Shown here piece by piece: positions 1-14,000 of a stretch of 64,000 bases of DNA. The translations under genes and the position numbers were made by a program. The stretch covers positions 9,623,130 to 9,687,129 of the forward strand of contig OZ024898.1 of NCBI GenBank assembly GCA_964017195.1, in the 5' to 3' direction. Source of the stretch: Siderastrea radians (lineage: Eukaryota > Cnidaria > Anthozoa > Scleractinia > Rhizangiidae). The notes below the pieces were generated by a model that made no database searches, was not told the origin of the DNA, and was given only the letters and a program-made list of their open reading frames with translations. The first letter of the stretch is position 1. Each line of letters begins with the position of its first letter.

Positions 1-1747
1 TGCAAGTGGTATCTTGAGAGCAGCTGCTATTTATTCTCATGTGTAAGAAGGCTCTGATTGGCTCTCTACAATAACATATCAGCTTGTATCCTCCAATTTG
101 ATAAGTCGTGCAAAACATGCAGATGTTAAATAGTTACTTAATAGAAAGTTTTAACAGAAATGTTTCCAGTGGCAAAATAATCTCATTTCGCACAGAAAGG
201 GCGTTGTCGATATAATAAAATAATTTTCGACTCAATCTAAGTGTATGTAAAGACAAGATTTTGCAGAAAAATTTAATCTATTCAAACAGTGATATGATAT
301 TTTTTCTTTACTGCCGTGCACAGTTAGCAGCAAAACAGCAATCAGGAATTTTCATATTCTTATATTATAACTATGACAGGAGTTCCAGTCAAAACAAAGA
401 TCAACGCGTCGTTATTTTGACCACATTTGAAATTTACACAGTTTAGAGTGTTCAGATGGATAATGGCAAACTTTATCCACGACCTATTACATATTACATT
501 GTAACTTCAGGTGTTCTTAAGTCTCGACTAGTCAAAGGTAGGCGTATCACCAGTTCACTATCATTTAAAACACGTTAAACACTGTTCTTAGCTTAAACTA
601 TTACTAACTCAAGCTATCCACTAGTTTAACGTTCCCTGAAACATGACAAGACGACCCGTGCAGTTGTAGTGTAAAGTAGAAATAATCCATGGCCTCAACA
701 CGTATCTTGAGCAACTAAATCAAACACTCTCCTCAGCATCCCGACCCACACTACACCTCCACTCCATTATCACCAGGCAATTCGATCACTTTTGAAACAA
801 GAAGGTGCCCAGGCAGAGTTACCCATTTGTGAAGATTAACGGATTGCAAAGAACACATTTGTATTAGCAGCTTGGCAAGTTTAAGAACGTTTACATGAAA
901 AGTCATTCAACTACCTGTTGCGCACAAAGCCCCGTGCGCGCTGGCTAGGTTTAGAGCAAGGTACCCCAACCTACATATCAATTTAAAGATTATAGAAACC
1001 TGTAAAATAAGAGTATTATGGATCGAGGAAAAAACGTGACCACTACGATACGTTAAACTAGAATTTACCAATTGTCACAAACTTGAATTACCCGCTCTAC
1101 TGTTGTACTTTAACTCTACCGAAGATCTAGTAGTTGCAAGACAATAAGCAGACGTTTGCCTTTAAAACCGTGTCGGGGATTTTTGAGGTCAGTTTTCAAA
1201 AAGAAATAAAATTGAATGAAAGTTTAGTAATCAATTTCTGATCCCAACCGAACGCTTGGCGTTGGAGCCTACAATGTTACACCCAAAGCAAAATTCCCAA
1301 ATGCCCGAAAAATTGACATTCAAGCATCTCCGTGTTTTTAGGGTGTCTCTGTAAACATGTAAATTTCAATGTGGTGACAGAAGCTAGTGGTTACAGTAGT
1401 TACAGAACGTGTTCACCATTTACGAAAAAAAAATATCCGGAAACTTTGGTTGGACTGTAACTAGTAAGGCTATTTTGGTTTTCGCTACCGGAAACTCCAA
1501 ACGGAAATTGTGTTCCATTCACTTTTTTTCGACCAGTTTCAGGTCCTGCGCCAATAGCCAACTGTAAAGTAGAGTGAACTGCAAATGGCACACGCCAATC
1601 TCGAACGGAATTTCCCATTCGGAAGGTTTTGCTTACCATTTGCAGAACGGTAGACCAACCGGTTTCCCCCTGTAAATGGTAACCAACCAGAAGCTAGAGG
1701 TTATAGCTTTCACCGAATGTCAGGCCCTTACGTTAGTGTGTACTTAC
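1..1747. other. Intron/downstream sequence, no exon recognised
   Basis: Presumably an intron of the ANTXR-like gene, which needs at least a transmembrane exon further left. No further exon could be recognised. The 79-codon minus-strand frame at 1400-1639 shows no domain and sits in repeat-like sequence, so it is not called. Confidence 0.5.
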
Positions 1748-1840
1748 CTAGACGGTACGTGCCATTGTACTTGAAGCCACACCAGACAGCCACGTTGAAC
1801 TTAATGAAACCGCGCCCATACAAAGTGACTGTGGAGTTTT
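1748..1840 (-). CDS. ANTXR-like: ANTXR-like exon 10: Ig-like domain
   Basis: 93 nt, phase 1-1, acceptor CGTGCAG and donor GTAAGT. It encodes ENSTVTLYGRGFIKFNVAVW then CGFKYNGTYRL. The GRGF turn and following Cys match the Ig-like domain of ANTXR proteins. Later exons were not found to the left. Confidence 0.8.
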   Translation of the reverse strand, partial: KTPQSLCMGAVSLSSTWLSGVASSTMARTV

Positions 1841-1999
1841 CTGCACGGAAAGGTAAAAAAGGTTTATGACTCGTACGCAAAAATGACCAACTAGCTCAAC
1901 TGGTAATTTCCAAAAATATTGACCTATGTTGGATGAAATGATGAACGTGAACCCCGCAGTTAAATGTATTGAACTTAAGCATATTAAAACAACAACCTC

Positions 2000-2037
<38 letters not shown>

Positions 2038-5000
2038 ACCAACAAATCTGAAAAAAATCCAGTCTTCACCTGTAAAGCCTGCGTTTTCAGGTTTGTTTTT
2101 TCAGCATGGTGAAGTTTAATATATTTAACTGCTAGGATCATATTCATCGTTTCGTCTGTTACATTTGCAGTTCACACATGATTTATTTCATATACAGTCA
2201 TCTTCATTCTTGAGTAGTACATACAAAAACAGTTTTTCTCGTCAAGTTGCGCTTGACTGTTAGTGACTTAATTGACTACAGAATGTAAACGGTTGGCTGA
2301 CATCGACATCAAACGATCAACACTTTTTTGGAAAACAATAACTACTCTCTATTTAACAATATGTATCTAAAGAATGAGATCAACTTACCAATTTTAAGGT
2401 ACTATTTCTTTCATTGTTGCTTCGTTAGGTATTGGACCAATTTTGCCCTAACTAAATCTAAAGACTACTGCCACTATTTTCATTCGGTGATGAACAGTAC
2501 AGTGGGACTACACGAACCGAGGGTACCCATAATGATTTTAAGATAAATGTTTCATTTAAATGAGCCAATCAGAAGTCGAGATTAAAACAATAAAATGGCC
2601 AGTTTATTGCTGAAATGTGCAACATGATCAGAGCCTTCGATATCTACAAATTTATCTTCCTGTATCTAAAGGCTGAAAATTTTGTCTGCTTGGCGTCGGT
2701 TCTTTTGGTCGCACTGTGATATCACCGCAACATCGATTCAAGACTGACCAATGTTAGTGCAGGTCTACCTGACCAGTGTCGGTGCAGGTGTTGGACCAAT
2801 GTTGTCTACAAATCTGGCTAGTGTCAAATGTTGAACACAAAACGAAGGAATATGATATCTCCTGAACTCTAAAAACAAAACAAAGTAACAAATTACCTCC
2901 TATACATGCTTGCTTTGGATCAACAGAGGTAAGCTCAACACAGGATTTGTTAGCAATCTGTGAAGGCAAAAATACAACAAAAAGAAATTACAATTTAGAC
3001 TTTCACTGTTCGAATCTCGTTAATACCCATTTACTTTTCAAGCTTCATTTGCAAATGATTTTAAAAGTGTTGCACAAATGTGAACACCCCCCCCCCCCCG
3101 CTCCTTCCCTCTTCCGCAGTCGACTTCGGTTAACGTGTCTAAGGGCCTCCACAGACTAGACATTTAGCTATCGACAACTTAATGCTATCGACAACTAAAT
3201 GTTGTCGACAACCCATTTTGTCCTATGCAAGCATTCCACACACTGGAGTGTTAGTTGTCGACAACTAAGTCAGGCCAGCGAGAGCGTGGGAACTAATGTT
3301 CACTATGCATGCTTATAACGCAGTACGTGACCACGCAGTTACGATAGTTGTTGACAACTAAACCAATCATTCCCACACACGGGAAAAACGGTCAAAAACG
3401 GAGTTTTCGACAACTAAGCAGTTTCTCTTTCCGAAATGGGAAACTGCCTAGTTGTCGACAACTAAAAATTTCGCGTTTAATTGTCGACAACTAATCTCAC
3501 ACACAGCGTTTTTTAGTTGTCGACAACTAACAGCCGGTTGTCGACAACTAAATGTCTAGTCTGTGGGAGCTCTAAGATATTTATCACAGCTACTACATTC
3601 CTTTTGTTGAAAAACACGGAAAAATACAGTCAAGTGAAGGTGATGTTTCACGGGACGATTCGCAACGACGATCTTAGCGCAACAATGTTGCGCTAAAAGT
3701 TGATGGCGCGTAACATGGGTTTGCGGACAATTTTCTGCACAATTTTTTCGTTGCTAGTTTTGCAACAGCTTCAAAATCTTGCAACGCCAAATCATGAATT
3801 TTGCTCAGGGCAAATCCCGCCTTGACAGAACCCTATTCGCCGCCCCTGTTGCACTAAAAATCATCCCTTGCAACATACATTAAAAACCGACGCTGAGATG
3901 AAAACTTTAATACTTACATCATTTGTCAGATTCTTCAACAGCTCATAATTAGGTTCAGTAAAGACAAAGTGCTCTGAGGGCTTGCTAGCCAAAAGTTCAA
4001 GCTATAAAAAGAAACCAAACATCAAACACGGTGAGTTACGGAGAGTATAATTTAGTTCCCACCCATGACATGCTAACGTGATTTCGCCAACTTGGAAACA
4101 CAGACTTTTTTCCAGATACGTTATTCTTTATCGAAGACTTTAAAAACCCACCGTTGTGCACTGTCTCGAAAAAATCATTATTGCTTTGAGAACAGGAGAA
4201 GACAACGACATTGGTTCACGCCGATAAGGTAGGACGGGTGAAACCATTCTCGTTCCCAGAGCTACGCGGCTTTTTTAAAATTACGTCTCTTGTAGCTCTG
4301 GTAACGGCCAAAATTTTATTTTTTTGATTGGCCGATTCAAACTGTATGCGCAATAACGTTCAAAGTTTTGGCTTCCACGCATAACGTTTTATTTCCGGTT
4401 GAATTAATCGGGGCATTACATACAATTAATATATTGACTTGATCAATTTCCACGCAAAGAATGTGGCTTAGGGCAGATCAAGCGACCAAATTTTGCTGTT
4501 TGGTTAAGCACGTAAGAATTCAAAATGCCAGCGATTCTTTTCTCACTACAGCATTTTCTACAAAACTACAGCTTGTCCATAAATAAACTTAAAAGTATAA
4601 ACTGTCTCATCAACTTTTGTAGTGACCTCTTGATGTCGATGTTTAAAAACTAGGGCGCCAAATGCTTGCGGAAATTTTCCATGGGGTAAAACGTAATACA
4701 GTGTAGCATTTAGTGGCGATAAGTACACAGTTGACATTCTCACACAACAGAAACCAGACGAATGTAATACAATTCAGTGTAACGCAAATGCAATACCTTT
4801 ATTCAGGCAAGATACAAATCCAAAACCCGTGAGCAAAATGCAGGGACAATCGTTCCTCTGAACAACTTCGGCACGAAAGGCAGCTTCGTAAGTTTGTTCG
4901 TTTGAAAGCTCCAGTGTCTCCGCTAGTTGCAGGAGATTTAGAGGGTCCCGAACAGCTTTTAGTCGACTAACCATGACTCCGATCGATAGGAATTCAAATT

Positions 5001-8000
5001 TCTCGGTTGTTGTCAGAATTATCTGCCCAGAGCTCCACGGTCGAGAATAGAGCAGGCGCAATAACAACTTAACGAATTAGACATACGCTATTGGATGTCG
5101 TGAAATTCACGCCATCCGGTAATGGCTGATACCAGAGCCTGACGATCCCACTGCTGACCGAACAGATCGTAGGCTCTGGGAACGAGAATGAGGTGAAACG
5201 TATTCATGCTTTGATCCCTGATTCTGCGTGCCTCGGAACATCCTTATTCTTATGAAAAAGATGAAATAAAATAATCAAAATGTCGCGAGCGTGGGACAAA
5301 AAAAAATCTGAGTCCCCGACGGGAATCGAACCCATGACCTTCCGTATGCCGGTCCGGCGCTCTAAGCACTGAGCTACTGGGAGCCTCGTGCCGAACGAGG
5401 TCATATTTACTGCGTTCGTGTTGACACGCGTCCTGCATACTGCTAGGATCAGCAATGTCAAAGATGGTGAATTTTAAGCTCGGAGAAGAGACAAGAAAAA
5501 ATGGAATAACCAACATGCGATTGTCGCGAGCGTGGGACAAAAAAAACAATATAGAGTCCCCGAAGACCTTCCATACATCGGTCGGACGCTTTAACCACTG
5601 AGCTGTACAAGGAGACTCGTGGCGAGCATACTTGCTCGCCTACTGGGAGACTTGTTAACCGGCCGTCGCCATATGGCGACCGCCGGTTTATAAACTGCAC
5701 CCTTTTTTTTTTTCCTTTTTTTTTTTCTGCGTCAGTTGGTTTAACATACGAACAAAGAGCTGTAAAGCTTGTGGTACGGGTACTCAAGAGCGGTACCGTC
5801 TTATATAAGATGCATGCGCATATTAGTCTGCTGAATGTTACCTTCGTGTATTCTTGCCTTTTAACTTACAGTATTTCAGATAAGAACGGCAAAGGGTTGT
5901 TAAGTTTGGGGTCTCTGTATTTGTCTTGTATGACGCATGCGCAACTGAGTAAAGCAGCTAATAGGATTGAATGCGAAATTGGCTGTGTTGTCTGATCTAG
6001 TTAGTGGTTACGGTGAAAATTTTTTTAGCGCAGGAGTTTTGTTATGCGTATTGACATTTTGAGGGATGTAAAAATGTGGGAATGGAAGGATTTGTGAATG
6101 TGAGGAGCATAATTATCACGCTTCTGTGAATGTGATTTGCTTTGAAAGTTGCGTTTTGTAGCTTATTAGCGCGGTAATGAACGGTGGCTTAGGAAGACAA
6201 GAGATTGGCACTAGTATCATGATGCAATTAGTGGATTGCACCATCGATACATCATAGTTCTTGAGAAGGGACAGAGATGAGTGTTTATTTGACACTCTGA
6301 CGATCTGCTTTAGCTCGTGTTTATCAAGCGTTAGATTTTGATTCTACTGGTATGTTCACTCTTTCTACTCACGGTCTAGGCACAACTACAGTAAATATTT
6401 CGCCATCCCTTTGTAAGCATCCTCAGTTGTGGGCAATTTATACCGACATTCAACGTTTGAGTGAATTTGCGTTTTTCAGCAGAAATAAAAGCGATAAGAA
6501 AGATAAGCTGAGTCATTAGAGTTTAAACATTACGTAATCCAGTAACGCTATAGTCAAAATATTGTGTCACACAATCACACTTTTCGTCACGCCGGTTCGT
6601 ATAAATACAGGATTGCGCTAACACTTGTGAAACCTAGGGGTGGGGAGGGCCAGAACGGCGGGTTAAAATGCCCACTGGGCTTTCTTGTTGATCAACAAAT
6701 ACAATGTATTATCCAATAAATGTATTGTCCAATAATTGTAGGGCACATTTTACAACGGTTAAAATTACTAAACCTAATGGAAACTGAGGTAGCATACCTG
6801 ACTTTTGACATACATTCCAATTCCGATGACATAAATTGAAGCTCCAGCTTCTCTTGCTTTCTTAGTCTACAATAAAGAAAAGAAACTCCAAAACTAATTA
6901 CATTGTAAACTGCATTTAAATTCAAAGAGGTGCATTTCCACACCATGTTACAAGAGATTCTTATGACGATTTCAGTGACCAAGTTTTCAGTTAGTCAACA
7001 TGACAATATTGCTTCATTCCAAAATTGCTGCAACCCCAAGATTACAAGCAGTTCTCTTTCTGTTCAGGGATAGTCGAGCAAAAAGAACATCATGAGCCCA
7101 GCGCAAAAATTGCCTGCCGAGTGGAAACGTGATAAGCCTGTGAACGGGCTCTCTAGTTGGGGAAAGGGCGAAGATAACAGAAGGCGAGAACGAGCGAAGA
7201 GATGGGGAGGGAGTGGGGAACGAAGGGGAGTCTTCCCTCGCTCTGCGCGCAGCCTATCCCCTAACGGTGCCTGTTCACAGGCTAAAATGTGATGAGTGTT
7301 ACCGGGTTATCACATGCACTTCACATTGGCACTTGGCAGGCGATGTTCGAGCTGCCCGAGAGTGGAAAGAGAGGATGCTTGTAGTCTTCAATCTAGAATG
7401 AGGGGTGGTAATTTAGGCCATGAAAAGTCACACTTTGTTTGAGAACATAGGGGATTTGAACCGGGAGAAAAGGTGGTGGGTGGTGTCTGGGAGGTGGGAA
7501 AACGGGGCGAGAAGCGGGATTACCGAGGTGAGGGGCAGTGGGATTTCCAAGATGACAGGAAGTGCAACCTTCCACAATATTTTTGCAATCCAAAAAGCGC
7601 AAAGAGGCAGGAGCGAACAAAAAAGGGTGGAAACCGGGGTTAAAGGGTACGGGAAGTGGGACATTTAAACTCCCCCTGTCCCCTGCCCCCAAAGGGATAA
7701 CACAGGAATTGAGATATAACGAGGGTGTCTATAAAGACTACTGTATTAAGTGAGTAACCGAATGCTTGTGTTTGGTAAGAAGGCTTATGTACCTGATCAG
7801 TTGCCACACCTTGGTCTTCAATTCTGCCATCTGTCAGTATAATTATTATGCTTGCTTGGGTCCCTGTTGGGTAATGTCATAAACAGGAAAATATATAATA
7901 TGTAAAATAGTTAGTTATTGATTAACGATTACTTTGTATATAAAATAGTCGTTGATACAGAAATACCAAATTTAAAGCTCTGTTACCCCCTAGGAAGCTC

Positions 8001-11000
8001 AATATTTAAAGTAAGGCCTCACGGCTCAGGGGGTGGGGGGGGGGAGGTGACTAAACAGAGACAAAGGCTAACATGTGGCATCCTACATGTATCTCAATTG
8101 AATGGGATGCTATCAACCAATTGCAAGGTTTAACCCTAGCAGTATGTCACCAGTGCCCTTTTATACATCTGGGTGGAGAGGGACAGTGTGGCACAAAGTT
8201 TCTTCTTTGGTAAAACAATGCAACATGGTAAAGAATTGATCCCCTGAACAACCAACTCTCTGATTTTGCAATTGAATGGTCCAGTACGCTGACCATTTCA
8301 CACCACTGTGCCACCCCAACATATAAAATTATAGTAAAACTAAAAAGACGTCACAAGTCGGTGAAGTATATTGTTCGAGTTCGATAATCTGAGCGGAAGT
8401 TGCCACTTAACTCTGATGATCTGAGTCATCACAGTCTTGACTCTAACGATGACTTTTTTGTCGAAACATCAATCAACATCATCACAAACAGTCCTTCTCA
8501 GGACTACACTCATCAGGATGATCATACATGTACTTCACCATCTTATGACTCCTGTGGCCCATTTCTTGAAACTCCCGATAACTTTCTGGGCCCGGCGAGT
8601 ATTTTTTCGAGCTCATTTATTTGTCAGCTAATGGTTATTATTGGCACAAACTTAGCAATATGCTTCACGAAATTATAAAGATTAAAATTTAGCTTTCAAA
8701 AACAATAAAAATTGTATAGCTATTCAAGAGTATTGTGCTCCTTAAATAGTTTTCGGGCCCGGAAAGTTATCGGGAGTTTCGAGAAACGGGTCCCTGGGTT
8801 CAAACCATTTAACGGGTAACAGATCTTCATAACTAAATTACCTCCTAACTTCTTTATTTGATTATTTGCCTGTTGAGAATAAAAAAAGAATCCAACATTT
8901 AATAAAACTAATATTTAATAGTAGATATTAATGTCACTTGGTTGATACATGTAGTTGTCAGCATGACAGGAATTATTCAATATTCCTAGAGTGTAGCATT
9001 CCTGTATAAAGAATACAGACTACAACTATACAAAAAGCTAATATATATATATAAATGTACAGTGTTATTGGAGTTTGAAGCCTTACATTTATGACAGGAG
9101 ACCAAAAGGTGATATGGGTACATGTAGTTTCAAATCAGCTTTCATGATTGTTTCAATTTGTGTTTTTTGTCTTTACAAGCGAAGCACTGCTGATTTTGAA
9201 AATGTAATGACCCTACCCTGAGACCGCCTTTCAATGGTCTTGGCACAGGCTTGAAGTGCGAATCCGACAACATTAATTGAAATAACTGTATGTTGCCCAG
9301 GAAACAGGGGGGGAGGACTCCCACATAAAAGTGACGGCATCAGATTGTCATATCTAGGGTTAAAATCCGGGATTATTTTAATATCATTTAGGACATTAAA
9401 GTCTAAATTGACCAACATAAGTGTTATCCCAGTACCTTTTAGAGTACTGAGCCAGAAAAAAATATGACAGAAGAAATCTTTGTCAAATATTTATAATGAC
9501 GTGTTGTTTTGAAATTGGTACCAGCTCTCAGGGTTAAACATAAATTTGAGCCATGCCAAAAAAATGAGAATCTGGTAACTTTTTGAGTTCACTTTCCAAA
9601 TTCTGACATCACCCCTACCACATTTATATGGGACCCCCTAGCCACCCACCCCCCAACATATACATGTACATGTAAAATTATTAAAGGGACATAGCCATGC
9701 TATTTTAATTCACTTTAAAAATCAAAAATATGAACTCACGTCAATGAACACCCACAAATAATGGTCTTACTAGTTTTGTTACCAAAGACTATTTTACTTC
9801 AGTCTATCACTGAAACTTTTTTCTGTCATCTGTTGCTATGGATGGCACAGATGGAAACGGATTGCAATTTGAAAAAATTAGGCTAAACTTTTCAAATTCT
9901 TTCGGGGTGTTGACATTAAATTGATATTAAATGGTCATGGTTTGTTTTCTCTTAATGAAATTAAGTTAATATGTTCCTTTAAATGTTCAAACACAATGTT
10001 GGGCATGGATAAAGTTAGCTACCAATAATTTTAGCACAGTTTTGTCCAGAAATCTGTGAAATCCTCGTGATCATGCCCCTTTAATATTGACACATAAAAT
10101 TGGCACTAGCAAAAATTGTCAAATATAGGGCACAAAAATAAAAAAAGCTTTTATGCTTATAATTATGTTACTGCTGCTGTGCAAGCCTTCCTGACCCTAA
10201 TTCAAACCCTAGAAGAACCTTGTACATACCATCTGAACAGCTGGACCAAGCATCGTTCCTCCCCCAGTATACACTTTTCTTAAGGCGTCCAATCCTGCCT
10301 TAATTTTAACTCTGAATTAAATAAACAAAATGTATATTTAATAAATTAACATATTTCTTAAGAACAACATTATTTATCACTAAAAATAACTAAAAATTAT
10401 GTGAAAAAGCAATTATACTGTGTAGCACTAAACTTTTGTGGGAGTTTAATTTGGCGGATTGGCGATCTTTTGTGTTTTGCGGGAACTAATTTTTGCGATT
10501 GGAAAAGACTGGGTTTTCTTGCTGGGAATTAATTTTTGCGATTTTCTGAAAGTCGCATCAAATGGAAATGATAACACTTTCGTTTTCTATTTCAGTACAT
10601 GCAATTGAAATATGGATAAAACAACATGGGAATGTCACTCTATTACACTACAATGGATCGACAATAACTAGGGTACCACTTGATGTATTACCCACCCAGT
10701 TATCTATTTTGTGGGAACTTATTTTTACGGATCGCGAAAAAACCGCAAAAATTAGATCCTGCAAAAATTTAGTGCCACATGGTAGTTAGTAACTGTTTTT
10801 TCCTCTTTTTCTGGGCATGTGGGAACGGAGGCTATAGAAAACATAGGCACGCAATGCGCGCAGAGCCAATGACGTTTTTTTTCAGAATATGGTGAAATCT
10901 ATGGGACTTTACATCTCCGGGAAGTCCCCCCTAACCCCTCAGCCCCAACCCCCCCCCCACCACCACCAAAAAGATCTTGTGGTTATCCACTATAAAACCT

Positions 11001-14000
11001 GGTAATGATTGAGCAGCGTGACTACGCGGAGTAAAGAAACCGAAGAAAGCTCTTTATTTCACGGTTCTTCAAAGAACAGAGACAAAAACAAGTAAACTTA
11101 AAAACTTAAACTCACCGTCGAAAAATATTGCATACATAATTTAGGCAAAGATCAGTGGAAAGTTAACAATTTTACTTCAGAAATAAATGCAAGTTGCAGT
11201 TGAACCTTTAATTTCTTACTTCTACCGGCGAATATCCAATACTTTTCAGTGCTCATAAACGGCCAACTTTCTAAAGGGTGCCGTTTTGACGCTCTGCGTG
11301 ATTTGCGTGACACGCGACTCGCTTTACTTTGTTTAATTTTTAAGGTTTCAGACGTTTCAGTCAACCACTTACGTTCTTAGTACATTGTATTGTCAAAACA
11401 GGAGTCTGCCATCAAATGGCGTTTCTTGTATCCACAATATTTTCGTTCGAAATCGGTTTGAACTAGCATTTATAAACACGCCTGAAATAGTTTTGCAACT
11501 ATATTTATTTCCCCTGTTGATTGAAGTTGCTTGCTTTGTAATCAAGTCGGCTATAATAATTTTCGTCTTTTTGCTTCACAAATCGACCAAAGTATGATTA
11601 CATTTGTAACTTTCCCACGGTACAAAGTTATTTTTAGCGCACGTGTTTATTTTGAGTCTCAACCTACAGCCGAATAAATTTCGTTTGCTTTGCCTTCGAA
11701 CAGTACGAAAATGTTCAAATTCAGCTCCCTTTCCAGTAGATCCAACAGGTCTCTATTAGAATGCTTTGTCACATATCTGTTGTTATTAATCTTTCGGTAC
11801 TGCACTGTTTCGGTCGGTTCGAGATGTTTTAAGTGTTGCGTTACATTATGACTGAAATTACAGCTGTCAACTATGCAAATTTGCTCAACATATGCTTTAC
11901 ACTTTGAGCTATGAATAACCCCGAAATAACATTTAGTATCTTGTAAAGATTTTACTACATCCATCCTCTAATTCCTTGATCACCACTGTGACTTGGATTT
12001 TAATACTAGTTTCATTCAAGTTTTTCAGTTTTATGAATAGCTAGCAACAAGCCGCGCAATTTCCGATTTAGTTTTAAATGGGGTTCATGTTTTACAACAC
12101 GCACTCAAAAATGACACTGCAAATTTTAGATTCGCTGTTACCGAGAGATAATCCTGAAAAATTTTATGCTGTTTTACTCTAGTCTTTTCACTATCGTTAT
12201 TAACTTGGGCTTTAAATACTGTCTCTTTCACTGTTAATTAGGGATCGAAGTAACGTTAATTTCCATGTTCTGTTCATACAACATCTCAAATTGGCAAGTC
12301 CATCTTGTATTTGCTGCTGTGGAAATTTGTACTTCAGTTAAGTAAACACAGGACTACAACGTGAATAAAATCCTGCCAGACCTCACGTACACAAAACAGG
12401 CATTCGAAGTAGATCCACACTTGCGAATGCAAAACACTTCAAAGCCAGGGGGACGTACTCCTATAGTATAAGCTGTATGGGTTTGTGCCGCTGATAAGGT
12501 AACAGTTTCAGTCTCCTGAAGCACACCCCCACCCATCGTCTCACAGAATATCCCCCCAGCCTCACAAATTGTAAGACAGACGTCTCACGTTCGTCTCACG
12601 TATATCGCCTGCATATATCGTTGATTTTTAGGCTCTGACAGTAGCCATATGACGTCACTAACGTGACGTCATTGGCTAAAAACATTTAGTGTGGCTGAAG
12701 CCTTGAACTTGACAACATGTAGTGAAAAAATGGTCACTGTTCATCATGGTACATACGTCAATAACAAATTGTATACTCACAGTGTGGTCACTTGAGTTGT
12801 AGATTGCAATGTTTCGACTGCTTACTGCTCGTCTTCATCAGGTGAGGAGGTCGAATGGTTATGGACCTCTCAGGAAACAACATCTCGCCAGAACAATGAG
12901 GATTGAAACCCACCAATCACAACCAACCATTGTGATACATAAGCTCCGGGGTATAACCAGTTGAACTCATTGTCTAATGGAGACTAGCAGTAAGCTGTTG
13001 AAATGTTGCGAGTACAACTTAAGCAACCACCTCATTGTGAGACAATACACTTCATTATTATTGATGACAACGCTTTTTTTGTTTTTCTTGCTTATATTTT
13101 CATTTACGATTATTCTAATCACTATTGCATATAAATAGCTTTGTTGTACCATTTTCCTTCAACTGAGGATGGCATCAAGGATGCCGAAACATGTATTCTT
13201 TAAAACTTAAAAGTGTTGTGCTGTATCTTAAAAATTAATATCAAAAAATTGTAAAAATATTTCAGTACACAAAACACACCTGTCACCCGTCAATTTTAAA
13301 ACAGTTTCTGTCACCTTCACCTCTGAGAATGTAATGAATGAAACTCGAACTCCTGTGCTGAAAGATATAAATTAAAGAATTATATTGAATAACAGTACTC
13401 TTAGTCAAAATTATAACAACAAGAAAAGCCCCAGGGGCATTATACCCCGCCATTGTTGTCCCTCCCCTATGGTGCAAAATATAAAACGGCCACCCAAGAT
13501 ATGAAGAAGATATGAAGAAGACGCGACAAGTATTGAAGGTCTGGGGCAAGTGACCACCAAAAAAAACAGAAAATAAAAATGAAACAAAAAAAGGGGACGG
13601 TATTAGTGAGACCCCGTCCTGACGGTGGGGTAAAAAAATATAACATGAAACCTTTTAAGATAAATAATAATAATGTAAATCCTACTTGCCCCACCCCACC
13701 CCCCCCCCAAAAAAAAAACACTTACACTCCATACCCACCCCAGGAAAAAATACCAATGGCCTGATAAATTTGTTAATTAAAGACTAATGAACCAAGCTTA
13801 CCCAGCAAAATTTTCCACTGTTTGGTCCACAAAATCAACTGTTTGGCCTTGGAAATGCTCACGCTTAACACTTCCAGATCTAAAATCAATAAAATAAAAA
13901 CAAAAACTGGTTGAAGCTATGTAGGGTTACACATACATGTCAGTCACACTTGTGCCACAGCTGATAATGGCCCAGCATATTCAATCAATGAAATTGAACA

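Noticed and set aside
1400..1639. 79-codon minus-strand frame as a further ANTXR-like exon
   Set aside because: It does not resemble the Ig-like or transmembrane region and lacks fitting splice sites.
5310..5395. Functional tRNA gene
   Set aside because: The B box is perfect but acceptor and anticodon stems do not pair properly, and a sister copy lies nearby, so it is called SINE.
13280..13290. Earlier GTGACA donor for ANTXR-like exon 3
   Set aside because: It gives a stop in the next exon; the GTGTGT donor 7 nt downstream keeps the frame and completes the LTGDR segment.
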